Origin: Aliiroseovarius pelagivivens
Lineage (GTDB): Bacteria > Pseudomonadota > Alphaproteobacteria > Rhodobacterales > Rhodobacteraceae
Reading direction: 5' to 3'
Length of the DNA stretch: 64,000 bases
NCBI RefSeq assembly: GCF_900302485.1
Contig: NZ_OMOI01000001.1
Coordinates: 1,364,001 to 1,428,000, forward strand
In this document: positions 8,956 to 17,522 of the stretch, piece by piece
Layout: the number at the start of each line of letters is the position of its first letter
Numbering within the stretch: position 1 is the stretch's first letter
Translations under genes and position numbers: made by a program
Notes under the pieces: generated by a model
Told to the model about the DNA's origin: nothing
The model's input: the letters and a program-made list of their open reading frames with translations, nothing else
Database searches by the model: none

Positions 8956-10026
8956 TCATCGGCGCGCGTTTGCAATCACCATCAATTCGCCCACATTCTC
9001 GCGGGTGATATAGCCCAGAAGGTACCCCTCGCGGTCTAGAACTGCGACTGCGGGACCGGTGCCCAATCTTTCCAGGATCATCTCAAGCCCATCGGTCAAT
9101 GTCGCGCTTGGTACGCTTTGCATCACGTTGCCCACACGGGTATCCGAAGCCCCCTCGGCCATGGCATGGAACAGGGCTTCGCGGGTCAGAAATCCAGCCA
9201 GATGTCCTTGCATGTCCAGCACTGGAAATTCGTGCTGAGTGGTCCGGATCAGCGTCGTTGCGGCAAGACTTATCAGATCATCCGGGCGCAGGACCTCGTA
9301 TTCGGTGATCATTGCATCGCGCGCCATCAGCTTGCGCGCCACGTCTCGCATGGCGACGTCCGCGCTTTCGCCGCTCGCAGCAAAGAAGATGAAGCCTGCG
9401 ATCAGCACCAGCATCAGATTGCCGGACATGAACCCGGTTGCCGCCATCAGAAAGGCCACCATCTGACCCGCACCTGCCGCAATTCGCGTTGCTCTGACCC
9501 GGTCGGTAAACAGGGTCAGTACAGCGCGCAACACCCGTCCGCCATCCATCGGGAAGGCTGGGATCAGGTTGAATATGGCCAGAACGAGGTTCAGCGTGGC
9601 CAACTGAGCAGGCAGGGTCGAGGGTGATATCGCCGTTCCGGTCAACTGCTCTGTCTCGGTCGGCGCACTTAGAACCAGCGTCAGGATCAACCAGATGACC
9701 ACGTTCACCGCAGGTCCAGCCAACGCCACTAAGATTTCCTGACCCGGTTTCTCGGGCATGCGTTCCAGTCGCGCCAATCCGCCGATTGGCAAAAGCGTTA
9801 TGTCTGGCGTGCGAATGCCGAAGCGACGCGCCATCAGGGCATGGCCAAACTCATGCGCTACGACGCAAGCAAAGAGAAGGAGTACGAAGACGACGGTCCA
9901 AAGTGCCGCCTCGGGGCCACTTTCAGACCACGTCGAGGCGCCGATGAAAGCCAGCAGCAGAAAAAAGGTCGCATGGACGCGCAGCTGCGAGCCAAAAAGG
10001 CGCCCGATTGGAAAGGACCATGACAT
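8956..10026 (-). CDS. Site-2 protease family protein with two CBS domains
   Basis: A 356-residue membrane metalloprotease of the S2P (M50) family in the group with C-terminal CBS domains. The zinc-binding HEFGHALMARRFG motif is near residues 60-72 and the second-site NLIPAFPMDGGRVLRA motif near 155-170, both within a multi-helix membrane core (residues 10-220). Two CBS domains fill residues 230-350 and may bind adenine nucleotides to tune activity. Substrates are unknown. It is distinct from RseP, which is also in this window and has PDZ domains instead. It lies 27 bases downstream of ssb on the same strand, so readthrough is possible. Confidence 0.88.
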   Translation of the reverse strand: MSWSFPIGRLFGSQLRVHATFFLLLAFIGASTWSESGPEAALWTVVFVLLLFACVVAHEFGHALMARRFGIRTPDITLLPIGGLARLERMPEKPGQEILVALAGPAVNVVIWLILTLVLSAPTETEQLTGTAISPSTLPAQLATLNLVLAIFNLIPAFPMDGGRVLRAVLTLFTDRVRATRIAAGAGQMVAFLMAATGFMSGNLMLVLIAGFIFFAASGESADVAMRDVARKLMARDAMITEYEVLRPDDLISLAATTLIRTTQHEFPVLDMQGHLAGFLTREALFHAMAEGASDTRVGNVMQSVPSATLTDGLEMILERLGTGPAVAVLDREGYLLGYITRENVGELMVIANARR

Positions 10027-10053
10027 CGCGCGCCTCCTTGTTTTTTGTTTGTT

Positions 10054-10572
10054 TTAGAACGGGATTTCGTCGTCGAAACCGCCGCCAGCTGGGGCCGGGC
10101 CCCCACCACCTTGGTTGTCGCCGCCAAAGCTTCCGCCCTGACTTCCGCCGCCGTAACCGCCGCCAGCGCCGCCGCCATAGCCGCCGCCACCTTGACCGCC
10201 GCCACCGCCTTGGCCGCCGCTGCGACCATCCAGCATGGTCAGCGTGCCATTGAAGCCTTGTAGCACAACTTCAGTCGAATAGCGGTCATTGCCGGTTTGA
10301 TCTTGCCATTTGCGGGTCTGCAGCTGGCCTTCGACATAGACCTTCGAGCCTTTGCGCAGGAATTGCTCACACACGCGCACCAGACCTTCCGAGAAGACCG
10401 ACACAGTGTGCCATTCGGTTTTCTCGCGGCGCTCGCCGGTGTTGCGGTCTTTCCACGTTTCCGAGGTCGCAATGCGCAGGTTGCACACTTTACCACCATT
10501 CTGGAAGGTCCGTACCTCGGGATCTGCACCCAGATTACCAATAAGCATGACCTTGTTAAGCGAACCTGCCAT
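10054..10572 (-). CDS. ssb: Single-stranded DNA-binding protein
   Basis: A 172-residue SSB. The OB-fold occupies residues 1-112 ([16 protein letters not shown] at the start). Residues 118-158 are a low-complexity Gly/Tyr/Gln/Ser-rich linker with repeats of GGGYGGG, and the C-terminal tip FDDEIPF is the acidic peptide that recruits replication and repair proteins. It acts as a tetramer on single-stranded DNA in replication, repair and recombination. Length and tip are normal for the chromosomal protein. The 180-base gap to the divergent lytic transglycosylase gene holds its promoter. Confidence 0.96.
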   Translation of the reverse strand: MAGSLNKVMLIGNLGADPEVRTFQNGGKVCNLRIATSETWKDRNTGERREKTEWHTVSVFSEGLVRVCEQFLRKGSKVYVEGQLQTRKWQDQTGNDRYSTEVVLQGFNGTLTMLDGRSGGQGGGGGQGGGGYGGGAGGGYGGGSQGGSFGGDNQGGGGPAPAGGGFDDEIPF

Positions 10573-10752
10573 CCTGCGTCCTTTCGATTCTAGATTGGGC
10601 CATATGGTTACACCATATACGGGCGAGGGGAACGCGATTTCTGCCGCGAAAATTACCCAGTACGCTTAGTTTCGCGTGTTTGGTTGCGCAGCACTTCCCA
10701 GAGCGCCTTCTAGCACCTATATTGGCGCAGTATTCAAGCTGGAGGCGGGAAA

Positions 10753-11361
10753 TTGCGCCGAAGAGTTTTCAAAGTTGCCGGGCTAAGTGTAGTCGCGGCC
10801 CTTGCTATCGAAGCTCCACGAAATGTGGCTGTGGCTGAAAGCCTATTTGGCAGTTCAGGCGGACGAAGCACGTTCAATTCGCAGCTAAATGTGTTGGATT
10901 CACGCGCAGCGCAGCAATACTCGAACTCGTCGCGTCTGAAGCCGAATGCGCCGAAAACCCCGACCAGCTATGGCGTTCCCGGCTACTCAGGGAACTACAA
11001 GGGCCAGTTCTTGCCGATCGCGCAAGCAGCAGCGCGCCAACATGGTATTCCAGAAGATCTGTTCCTGCGGCTTGTTCAGCAGGAAAGCGGCTGGAATCCG
11101 AAGGCAAAAAGCCATGCTGGGGCCATTGGCCTTGCACAGTTGATGCCCTTCACAGCTCGTAAGCTGGGTGTTGATCCTTGGAACCCGTCGCAAAACCTGG
11201 AAGGGGGCGCACGCTATCTGCGCCAGCAGTATGATCGGTTCCGCTCATGGCGCCTTGCCCTTGCAGCCTATAACGCGGGTCCCGAAGCGGTGGCCAAGTA
11301 CAATGGCGTACCGCCGTACAAGGAAACCCAAGGCTACGTTAAGGCCATCTTGGGCAGTTAA
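10753..11361 (+). CDS. Lytic transglycosylase domain protein
   Basis: A 202-residue exported murein hydrolase. The start is TTG at 10753, chosen because GGAGGCGGG stands immediately upstream at ideal spacing. Residues 1-28 form a signal peptide (MRRRVFKVAGLSVVAALAIE). The SLT catalytic domain covers residues 85-200, with the catalytic glutamate in QQESGWN, the IGLAQLMP motif and the AAYNAGP motif. It would cleave the glycan strand of peptidoglycan in the periplasm to leave 1,6-anhydromuramic ends. Its stop overlaps the convergent monooxygenase gene by four bases. The exact physiological role (remodelling or secretion machinery) cannot be told. Confidence 0.9.
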   Translation: MRRRVFKVAGLSVVAALAIEAPRNVAVAESLFGSSGGRSTFNSQLNVLDSRAAQQYSNSSRLKPNAPKTPTSYGVPGYSGNYKGQFLPIAQAAARQHGIPEDLFLRLVQQESGWNPKAKSHAGAIGLAQLMPFTARKLGVDPWNPSQNLEGGARYLRQQYDRFRSWRLALAAYNAGPEAVAKYNGVPPYKETQGYVKAILGS

Positions 11362-11711
11362 ACACCTCGACCTTCAGGACCAGAATAGGCGCGCTCGACC
11401 TTGGCGACGCGCAGGTGATACTGAGCGTACCAGCGGGTCCGCCCCAGCTTTTGTGCCATCAGATGTTCCATGTCTGCCTTCCACGCTGCAATCGCGGCCT
11501 CGTCGCGCCAGTACGAGACCGTAATGCCAACACCAAAGGCATCACGCGTGCTTTCAACTCCGATAAACCCATCCTGTTTTTGGGCCAACTCAACCATCTT
11601 GTCTGCCATCTGGTCGTACCCTCGTACGGTCGATGTCATCTGATTGGTAAAAATCACTGCGTAATAAGGGGGATCGGGCAGAGGAGCGAAACGGGATTCG
11701 TCAAAAGACAT
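11358..11711 (-). CDS. Antibiotic biosynthesis monooxygenase (ABM) family protein
   Basis: A 117-residue ferredoxin-like dimeric alpha/beta-barrel protein of the ABM group. The segment YYAVIFTNQM, the region GYDQMADKMVELAQKQDGF and the later VSYWRDEAAIAAWK are the family signature. Small ABM proteins include quinol monooxygenases, haem-degrading enzymes and many without known substrate, so the activity is open. The gene follows the VOC gene on the same strand after 66 bases. A hairpin spans its ribosome binding site. Confidence 0.8.
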   Translation of the reverse strand: MSFDESRFAPLPDPPYYAVIFTNQMTSTVRGYDQMADKMVELAQKQDGFIGVESTRDAFGVGITVSYWRDEAAIAAWKADMEHLMAQKLGRTRWYAQYHLRVAKVERAYSGPEGRGV

Positions 11712-11737
11712 GGGCGCATCCTTTCAAAGATACGCCC
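11712..11737 (-). promoter_or_regulatory. Hairpin enclosing the ribosome binding site of the ABM gene
   Basis: On the minus strand GGGCGTATC pairs with GATGCGCCC (9 bp, one T-G wobble) around an 8-base loop. The purine-rich AAAGGA that would bind the ribosome lies in the loop and the 3' arm, and the ATG follows directly after the hairpin. No T run follows, so it is not a normal terminator of the VOC gene. Confidence 0.45.
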
Positions 11738-11777
11738 ATGCATAGATCAATAAGGGCTGTGCGTCAGCCCCATGAGG

Positions 11778-12320
11778 TTAGACGTCCGACAGCTCTTTCT
11801 TGTGCAGCCATTCAGCGTGCTTGGGTGCGCGTTTGGTCTCGGACCATTCGTTCAGCATGTCCCACTTCACTTCGTCCATGCGCTTCAGCATGGCTTCTTC
11901 TTCGGGATCGGGGCAGGCCAGCTCGACGCGGTGCCCATTGGGGTCGAAGAAATAGATCGAATGGAAGATCGAGTGGTCTGTTACTCCCAGAACATCGACG
12001 CCATTGGCTTCAAGATGTTCCTTGAATTCAACCAGTTCAGCACGGTCTTTTACTTTAAAGGCAATGTGCTGCACCCAGATCGGAGTGTTGGGGTCGCGGC
12101 CCATTTCCGGCTTGGTCGGAAGTTCGAAGAACGCCAGCACATTCGCATTTCCTGCATCCAAGAACACATGCATGTAGGGGTCAGGTTCGTGGGTCGACGG
12201 AACATGGTTTTCGGCGATGGCCAAAATGAAATCCATATTCAACATCTTGCCATACCATTCGACGGTCTCTTTCGCATCTTTACAGCGATACGCGACGTGG
12301 TGAATCTGTTCGATTTTCAT
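11778..12320 (-). CDS. VOC (glyoxalase/dioxygenase) superfamily protein
   Basis: A 180-residue vicinal oxygen chelate protein with two beta-alpha-beta3 units. The first metal-binding region is IHHVAYRCKD at residues 6-15, the middle one WVQHIAFKV near residue 96, and the final glutamate is in GHRVELACP near residue 138, which are the positions of the His/His/Glu triad. This suggests a metal-dependent dioxygenase, isomerase or lyase acting on a small, possibly aromatic, substrate; the sequence does not decide. A good promoter lies just upstream, and a divergent-type AraC regulator gene stands behind it on the same strand, so an inducible catabolic unit is plausible but inferred. Confidence 0.82.
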   Translation of the reverse strand: MKIEQIHHVAYRCKDAKETVEWYGKMLNMDFILAIAENHVPSTHEPDPYMHVFLDAGNANVLAFFELPTKPEMGRDPNTPIWVQHIAFKVKDRAELVEFKEHLEANGVDVLGVTDHSIFHSIYFFDPNGHRVELACPDPEEEAMLKRMDEVKWDMLNEWSETKRAPKHAEWLHKKELSDV

Positions 12321-12343
12321 AAGCGTGCTCCTTTTGGGAACAC

Positions 12344-12372
12344 GATATATGCTATATTCATTTCAAATGCAA
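12344..12372 (-). promoter_or_regulatory. Sigma-70 type promoter of the VOC gene
   Basis: On the minus strand TTGCAT and TATATC are separated by exactly 17 bases, ending about 24 bases before the start codon. An AAAAGGAG ribosome binding site follows. This indicates that the VOC gene starts its own transcript rather than depending on araC readthrough. Confidence 0.55.
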
Positions 12373-12412
12373 CGATTGTGGGGTGATGCTCCTGTAAGGG
12401 GGAGGGGGTTGC

Positions 12413-13219
12413 TTACCCCCGCTTACGAAAAGCCGAAGGTGTTTGTCCGGTTTGCTTTTGAAACGACCGCGTAAAATAGGCTGCGGAAGCAAACCCAAGC
12501 GAGTCGGCAATGTCCTTGATCGGAACCCTGGTTTCGGTCAGTAGACGTCGCGCTTCATAAGTGATCCTATCCTGCAAAATGGCAGAGGCAGGGCGGCCAC
12601 AAGCGTTGTTGCACACCCGACTAAGGTGGGTCGGGGTAATGCCTAGATCAGCAGCATAGTCCCGTACTGTTTTTGAACTGTGGAAATCCTGTTCAACAAG
12701 TGCGGTAAACGCATTGACCAGTCGCTTGCCAGATTTGGGTTTCAAATCGCTTTCGTCGATCGTTTCCAATTGACGATCGAGCCAGACCGAAATCAGCCCC
12801 GCATGGCACATCATGGCCCGCGAAGCGCGTGACGTGCCTTTCGACATCTCGCGCTGCAAATTGTCCACGAGATTACTGAGCTCAATCTGCCGATCCGCTT
12901 CACGTAGGCGCAGATGTACGGAATCCTGCGGCAGTCCAAGCTGCTCTTCACTGCCTTGAGGGAACACGATGATCGTTCCAACAACCTGAGTGCTCATCTC
13001 GAACCCATGCATCGTTCCGGCTGGCAGATAGACACAGTTATGCGGCCCATAGCCGGAAGTAACGCCATTGACCGTGATGCGGCCCTGTCCGCGGGTGAAC
13101 CACAACAGGACGGGTGCACCGTAAGAACGCATGGCTTCGGTCCGCCAGCGTCCGCCGACACCTAGACGGGCCAGAGGCAGTACTCGGAAGGGGGAATTCG
13201 GATGATTTGTATCAGACAT
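12413..13219 (-). CDS. AraC family transcriptional regulator
   Basis: A 268-residue regulator with an N-terminal cupin-like sensor domain (residues 10-95, including YLPAGTMHGFE) and a C-terminal double helix-turn-helix of the AraC type (residues 165-265). The motif TRVPIKDIADSLGFASAAYFTRSFQKQ is split between the second helix-turn-helix and its signature; AFRKRG closes the protein. It likely responds to a small ligand and controls nearby genes, the VOC and ABM genes being the closest candidates. It lies about 150 bases after miaA on the same strand; the gap holds DnaA-box-like 9-mers. Confidence 0.88.
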   Translation of the reverse strand: MSDTNHPNSPFRVLPLARLGVGGRWRTEAMRSYGAPVLLWFTRGQGRITVNGVTSGYGPHNCVYLPAGTMHGFEMSTQVVGTIIVFPQGSEEQLGLPQDSVHLRLREADRQIELSNLVDNLQREMSKGTSRASRAMMCHAGLISVWLDRQLETIDESDLKPKSGKRLVNAFTALVEQDFHSSKTVRDYAADLGITPTHLSRVCNNACGRPASAILQDRITYEARRLLTETRVPIKDIADSLGFASAAYFTRSFQKQTGQTPSAFRKRG

Positions 13220-13314
13220 AAGAAAACAATCGCAGCAGCCAGTAGAATTACCTTACTGCTCAATCGCTAGCTTAACCTGTTCGACCTGTCTCATTATTTT
13301 TGACAGATTACAAC

Positions 13315-13360
13315 TTTTCCACAGAGTCTTCCACAAGATTAGGAGCCTGCCTGTGGATAA
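13315..13360. promoter_or_regulatory. Cluster of three DnaA-box-like 9-mers
   Basis: In 46 bases there are TTTTCCACA (13315-13323), TCTTCCACA (13327-13335), and TGTGGATAA (13352-13360), the last being the exact reverse complement of the consensus TTATCCACA. An AT-rich stretch (ATTATTTTTGACAGATTACAAC) lies just left. The group sits in the araC-miaA gap, upstream of araC. It could be a DnaA-binding control or titration site; it lacks the size of a normal origin. Confidence 0.45.
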
Positions 13361-13368
13361 CTTCGATC

Positions 13369-14277
13369 TTAGTGATCTGACCCAAGGGGAATCACCTGCC
13401 AATTGCGCATCCGTTTGCGAAACCAGGTGCGCTGACGCTTGGCGTATTGCTGACTTGCGATGATCGCAGCCTCGCGGGCGTCTTCCAGTGTGATCTCGCC
13501 TTTCAGATGGGCGATCAACTCGGGCGCACCAATGGCTTTTGAAGAGGGGGCTTTCGGATCCCAGGTCGCAAGGTTCCGCTGTGCTTCATCCAATGCGCCG
13601 TCTTGCAGCATAATGTCGAAACGCCGTTCGATCCGGTCGCGCAGCCAATCTCGTTCCGCATCAAGGTGGAAGGCGCGCGCAGCAGACAAAGGCAATAGGG
13701 GCGGGGGGGTATCATCCTGCCAACTGGCCAAACCACGCCCGGTGGTGCGCTGCACTTCCCACGCGCGGGCCACGCGGGCAGGATTTCGTTTGTCGATCCG
13801 CGCCAGAGTATCCGGGTCCAGATCCGCAAGAAGTGCGGGCAAACCTGCCTCTGACAATCGCGCCTCGCCCTCTTTCCGGATGGCGGGTGGTGTCAGGGGA
13901 ATGTCGGCCAGCCCTTCGGTCAAAGCGGTCAGATTCAACCCAGTGCCACCCACGATGATCGGACGTTGCGGCCCGGTTAGAATTGGCGCGACATCGCGCA
14001 GCCAATGTCCAACCGAATAGTCCTGATCCCCTGGAATGTGCCCATAAAGCAGATGTGGTGCACGGGCTTCGTCGTCGGCTGACGGACGTGCGGTCACCAC
14101 GCGCCAGTTTTCAAACACCTGAAGCGCATCAGCGTTCACGATCACGCCGCCCGAAGCCTCGGCAATGGCCAAGGCCAATGCCGACTTGCCCGACGCCGTA
14201 GCCCCGGCGATCAGCACCGGCTGATCATCCTGAACCTGACGGGCCAGTTCCGTAATGGTTTCTTGCGCGTTCGACAC
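13369..14277 (-). CDS. miaA: tRNA dimethylallyltransferase
   Basis: A 302-residue enzyme that adds a dimethylallyl group to N6 of A37 in tRNAs reading UNN codons. The P-loop [11 protein letters not shown] is at residues 24-34; the next motif [19 protein letters not shown] replaces the common NADSMQVY form, and [18 protein letters not shown] follows at about 113-130. The C-terminal half contains the tRNA-binding helices and ends with the zinc-finger-less [14 protein letters not shown] motif. The start is GTG at 14277. The gene is divergent from pyrH. Length is normal for alphaproteobacteria. Confidence 0.93.
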   Translation of the reverse strand: MSNAQETITELARQVQDDQPVLIAGATASGKSALALAIAEASGGVIVNADALQVFENWRVVTARPSADDEARAPHLLYGHIPGDQDYSVGHWLRDVAPILTGPQRPIIVGGTGLNLTALTEGLADIPLTPPAIRKEGEARLSEAGLPALLADLDPDTLARIDKRNPARVARAWEVQRTTGRGLASWQDDTPPPLLPLSAARAFHLDAERDWLRDRIERRFDIMLQDGALDEAQRNLATWDPKAPSSKAIGAPELIAHLKGEITLEDAREAAIIASQQYAKRQRTWFRKRMRNWQVIPLGSDH

Positions 14278-14390
14278 GTGAAGTCGTCCTTACTTTTTCC
14301 GTTCAGAGGGCGGATCGCTCATTGAATATCCCGCCCTAATCGGGCAAATTGCCGGGCAACACAATCACGACAATCAGAGAGTGGCAACAG

Positions 14391-15143
14391 ATGAGTGATC
14401 AGGCCCAGACCACGGCAGAGGGTGAGACCCCGCAGCCGACCTATAAACGTGTCATGTTGAAAATCTCGGGCGAGGCCCTGATGGGCGACCAAGGTTTCGG
14501 CCTGAACCCGCCCACGGTGGAACGCATCGCGCGCGAAGTTAAGACAGTCCACGACATGGGCGTCGAGATCTGCATGGTGATCGGCGGCGGCAACATTTTC
14601 CGCGGGCTTCAGGGCTCGGCACAGGGGATGGAGCGCACCACAGCAGACTATATGGGGATGCTGGCCACGGTGATGAACGCTCTAGCAATGCAATCCGCAC
14701 TGGAAGGTATTGGCGTTTACACCCGTGTAATCTCGGCCATTCCGATGGATCAGGTCTGCGAACCTTACATCCGCCGCCGCGCCGTACGTCACCTTGAGAA
14801 AAAGCGCGTTTGCATCTTCGCGGCCGGGACCGGCAACCCCTATTTCACCACCGACACCGCTGCCACGCTGCGCGCCAATGAAATGGCCTGCGAGGCGATC
14901 TTCAAAGGCACGAAGGTGGATGGGGTTTACGACAAAGACCCGGTCAAGAATGACGACGCTGTACGCTATGACACAGTCTCTTATGACGATGTTCTGGCAA
15001 AGCGTCTGGGCGTTATGGACGCTTCAGCCATTGCGCTGGCCCGCGACAATAACCTGCCGATCATCGTCTTTTCACTGGATGAACCGGGCGGCTTCCGCGG
15101 TATTCTGGACGGGCAGGGAACCTATACGCGCGTCGGAGGTTAA
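14391..15143 (+). CDS. pyrH: UMP kinase
   Basis: A 250-residue amino acid kinase family enzyme that phosphorylates UMP to UDP. The N-terminal motif [12 protein letters not shown], the nucleotide loop [10 protein letters not shown] and the region [16 protein letters not shown] are diagnostic. I chose ATG at 14391; a frame open back to 14349 would add 14 residues not seen in homologues. It opens the pyrH-frr-uppS-cdsA-dxr-rseP series. In many bacteria rpsB and tsf precede it, but here these lie 11 kb away on the other strand. Confidence 0.96.
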   Translation: MSDQAQTTAEGETPQPTYKRVMLKISGEALMGDQGFGLNPPTVERIAREVKTVHDMGVEICMVIGGGNIFRGLQGSAQGMERTTADYMGMLATVMNALAMQSALEGIGVYTRVISAIPMDQVCEPYIRRRAVRHLEKKRVCIFAAGTGNPYFTTDTAATLRANEMACEAIFKGTKVDGVYDKDPVKNDDAVRYDTVSYDDVLAKRLGVMDASAIALARDNNLPIIVFSLDEPGGFRGILDGQGTYTRVGG

Positions 15144-15292
15144 CCGTCACGTGAGGGCGGATTTTCGCCCAGACACATTTCTTTGCCACCTTCAGTGGAA
15201 CCTGACCTATACAATCGGGGGGCGGTGGCGTTATACCGGGCGAAACACGCTCGGACAAATAAGAGCTTGAAAGACGAAGGGAACGCCTAGCG

Positions 15293-15856
15293 ATGGCTGA
15301 CGAAGAGTTTGAACTGGATATCGACGATCTGGAACGCCGGATGGAAGGCGCAATTGGCGCATTGAGAACCGAATTCGCATCGCTGCGTACGGGTCGGGCA
15401 TCGGCCGCGATGCTGGATCCGATTACGGTCGAAGCCTATGGCCAGCGCACCCCCTTGAACCAAGTCGGCACCGTGAACGTACCCGAACCGCGTATGGTAA
15501 CGGTGAATGTCTGGGACAAAAGCATGGTTCAGGCAGTCGAAAAGGCCATTCGTGAAAGCGGTCTGGGCATCAATCCTCAGCTTAACGGTACCATCATCAT
15601 GCTGCCGATCCCCGAGTTGAACGAAGAACGCCGTCGCGAGCTGACCCGTGTCGCCGCGCAATATGCTGAACATGCCCGCGTTGCTGTGCGCAACGTGCGT
15701 CAGGACGGGATGCAGCAAATCAAAAAGGGCAAGGACAACATGTCCGAGGACGACGCGAAGATGTGGTCCGACGAGGTGCAAGAACTGACTGACAGATTTG
15801 TAGGTGTCGTGGACAAGTCCTTGGAAACCAAACAGGAAGAGATCATGCAGGTCTAA
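15293..15856 (+). CDS. frr: Ribosome recycling factor
   Basis: A 187-residue protein that splits post-termination ribosomes together with EF-G. It shows the family core: [23 protein letters not shown], then [16 protein letters not shown], the [18 protein letters not shown] segment and the helical arm through [11 protein letters not shown]. Length matches the usual 185. The start is preceded by GAAGGGAACGCC. A gap of about 150 bases separates it from pyrH and holds a short hairpin with no T run, so cotranscription with pyrH is possible. Confidence 0.97.
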   Translation: MADEEFELDIDDLERRMEGAIGALRTEFASLRTGRASAAMLDPITVEAYGQRTPLNQVGTVNVPEPRMVTVNVWDKSMVQAVEKAIRESGLGINPQLNGTIIMLPIPELNEERRRELTRVAAQYAEHARVAVRNVRQDGMQQIKKGKDNMSEDDAKMWSDEVQELTDRFVGVVDKSLETKQEEIMQV

Positions 15857-15898
15857 TCCTGTACGCTCCTCCATTTTGTATAGGTATTGGATCAGTTA

Positions 15899-16645
15899 AT
15901 GATTATGGCAAAGGCGGAAAAACAAGCCAAGGCGACTTCGCCTCGGCACGTTGCCATCATCATGGATGGCAATGGCCGCTGGGCTGAGCGTCGTGGCAGA
16001 CCGCGCCTGTTCGGACACCGTGCCGGAGCAAAGCGCGTGCGCGAGATCGTGCGCGCCTGTCCTGATCTGGATGTGAAGTACCTAACCATCTTTGCCTTCT
16101 CTACTGAAAACTGGAAACGTTCAGAGGCTGAAGTCACCGGCCTGATGAGCTTGTTTCGCCGCTATATCACCAAAGAAGCGCGCGACCTGGTAGAAGAGGG
16201 CGTGCGTGTACGCTTCATCGGAGATCGCACCCGCCTTGGAAAGAAGCTGGTCAAACTGATGAGCGAGCTGGAAGAGATGACCGGTCACAATGACCATGTG
16301 CATCTTACCATCGCGCTGAACTATGGCGGCCGAGATGAATTGGCGCGAGCCTCGAAACGCATGGCGCAGGACATCGCAGACGGTGCGCTGCTGCCAGATG
16401 CCGTGAATGAAGAAACCATCTCAAGTTATTTGGATACAAGTGTTTTACCTGATCCTGATCTTGTCATTCGCACCTCGGGCGAGGCGCGGATCTCGAACTT
16501 TCTTCTTTGGCAGTCCGCCTACGCCGAGTATGAATTCATTGATACACTTTGGCCTGATTTCTCGTCTGAAGTGTTTGGCGAAGTCATTGATCGCTTTTCT
16601 GGACGCGACCGCAGGTTTGGTGCTGTTAAGCCCGCCGCAGAATAG
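15899..16645 (+). CDS. uppS: Isoprenyl transferase (undecaprenyl diphosphate synthase)
   Basis: A cis-prenyltransferase of about 248 residues that elongates farnesyl diphosphate with isopentenyl diphosphate to the C55 carrier lipid for peptidoglycan and O-antigen synthesis. The catalytic aspartate is in VAIIMDGNGRWA, followed by GHRAGAKRVREIV, the FAFSTENWKR substrate-contact motif and the C-terminal RTSGEARISNFLLWQ and EFIDTLWPDF motifs. Start is ambiguous between TTG 15887, ATG 15899 and ATG 15905; I use 15899. It sits in series with frr and cdsA. Confidence 0.94.
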   Translation: MIMAKAEKQAKATSPRHVAIIMDGNGRWAERRGRPRLFGHRAGAKRVREIVRACPDLDVKYLTIFAFSTENWKRSEAEVTGLMSLFRRYITKEARDLVEEGVRVRFIGDRTRLGKKLVKLMSELEEMTGHNDHVHLTIALNYGGRDELARASKRMAQDIADGALLPDAVNEETISSYLDTSVLPDPDLVIRTSGEARISNFLLWQSAYAEYEFIDTLWPDFSSEVFGEVIDRFSGRDRRFGAVKPAAE

Positions 16646-16703
16646 GTGCATCCGGGCCTTTCTTTGACTTGAGACCCAGCCCGCGCAATGCGATAACCCC
16701 TAA

Positions 16704-17513
16704 ATGAATTCTCAGTCGTCTTCCTCGAAATGGGCCGATCTCGCCCCTCGCGTGTTGTCCGCCATCGCCATGGCTGCGATTGCTGTGGCAGCAATATGGC
16801 TTGGTGGTGCTGCCTATCTGGCGCTGATCGTAGTCGTCATCGGCCTGTGCATGTGGGAGTTCGCGCGTCTGCTGCAACCAACACCAACCGCATTGCCCAT
16901 CGTTATGGGACTGGCCGCAGCTGTTGGCATTTTCCTAAGCAGTCTTGGCCCGATTAACGCACCAGGCGTGGTCATGTCGCCTCAGATCGCTGCACTGTTC
17001 GTCGCCCCAGTAATGGGTGCGGTACTTGCCAATCGTCACCGGCTTTTGTTCTTCGGCTATGGGCTTTTGATTATGCTCGCCGGACTTGGTTTTCTGGCCA
17101 TGGGTCCGGGGCCTGCACTGATCTGGTTCATCCTGATCATTATTACTTCGGATGTGGCTGGTTACTTCGCGGGCCGTATCATCGGAGGCAAGAAGTTTTG
17201 GCCGCGTGTCAGCCCCAAGAAAACTTGGTCGGGTACGATTGCCGGATGGATTGGCGCTTTGATCTTGGGACTGATTGGCATGTCGCAAGGCGTGTTCACG
17301 CCACTGGAAGCTGCGTTTGTGCCCCTTATCGCCTTCGCTGGTCAGATGGGGGATATCGCCCAAAGCGCCATCAAGCGGATGGTCGGGGTAAAGGACAGCT
17401 CGAACCTGATCCCGGGTCACGGAGGGGTTCTTGACCGATTTGACGCAATGATCGGAGCGGCTGGGGCATTGGTGCTTCTGGCCGGTGCCGGGACGTTGAT
17501 ATTTGCGGGCTAA
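16704..17513 (+). CDS. cdsA: Phosphatidate cytidylyltransferase
   Basis: A 269-residue integral membrane enzyme that makes CDP-diacylglycerol from phosphatidate and CTP, the branch point of phospholipid synthesis. It has seven to eight predicted helices. The conserved region SDVAGYFAGRIIGGKKFWPRVSPKKTWSG is split here between residues about 153 and 182, and the C-terminal CDP-alcohol signature is at VKDSSNLIPGHGGVLDRFD (about 231-249). It is between uppS and dxr in the same direction. Confidence 0.95.
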   Translation: MNSQSSSSKWADLAPRVLSAIAMAAIAVAAIWLGGAAYLALIVVVIGLCMWEFARLLQPTPTALPIVMGLAAAVGIFLSSLGPINAPGVVMSPQIAALFVAPVMGAVLANRHRLLFFGYGLLIMLAGLGFLAMGPGPALIWFILIIITSDVAGYFAGRIIGGKKFWPRVSPKKTWSGTIAGWIGALILGLIGMSQGVFTPLEAAFVPLIAFAGQMGDIAQSAIKRMVGVKDSSNLIPGHGGVLDRFDAMIGAAGALVLLAGAGTLIFAG

Positions 17514-17522
17514 GGGCAGGGC

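Noticed and set aside
10090..10215. Short repeat tract in ssb considered as a DNA repeat element
   Set aside because: It encodes the Gly/Tyr-rich linker of SSB, in frame throughout.
12405..12426. GGGGG/CCCCC inverted repeat at the end of araC as a terminator
   Set aside because: No T run, and the left arm is in coding sequence; chance in a G-rich stop region is likely.
15154..15170. GGGCG/CGCCC hairpin after pyrH as a terminator
   Set aside because: The stem is five base pairs and no T run follows; it may be an operon-internal element at most.
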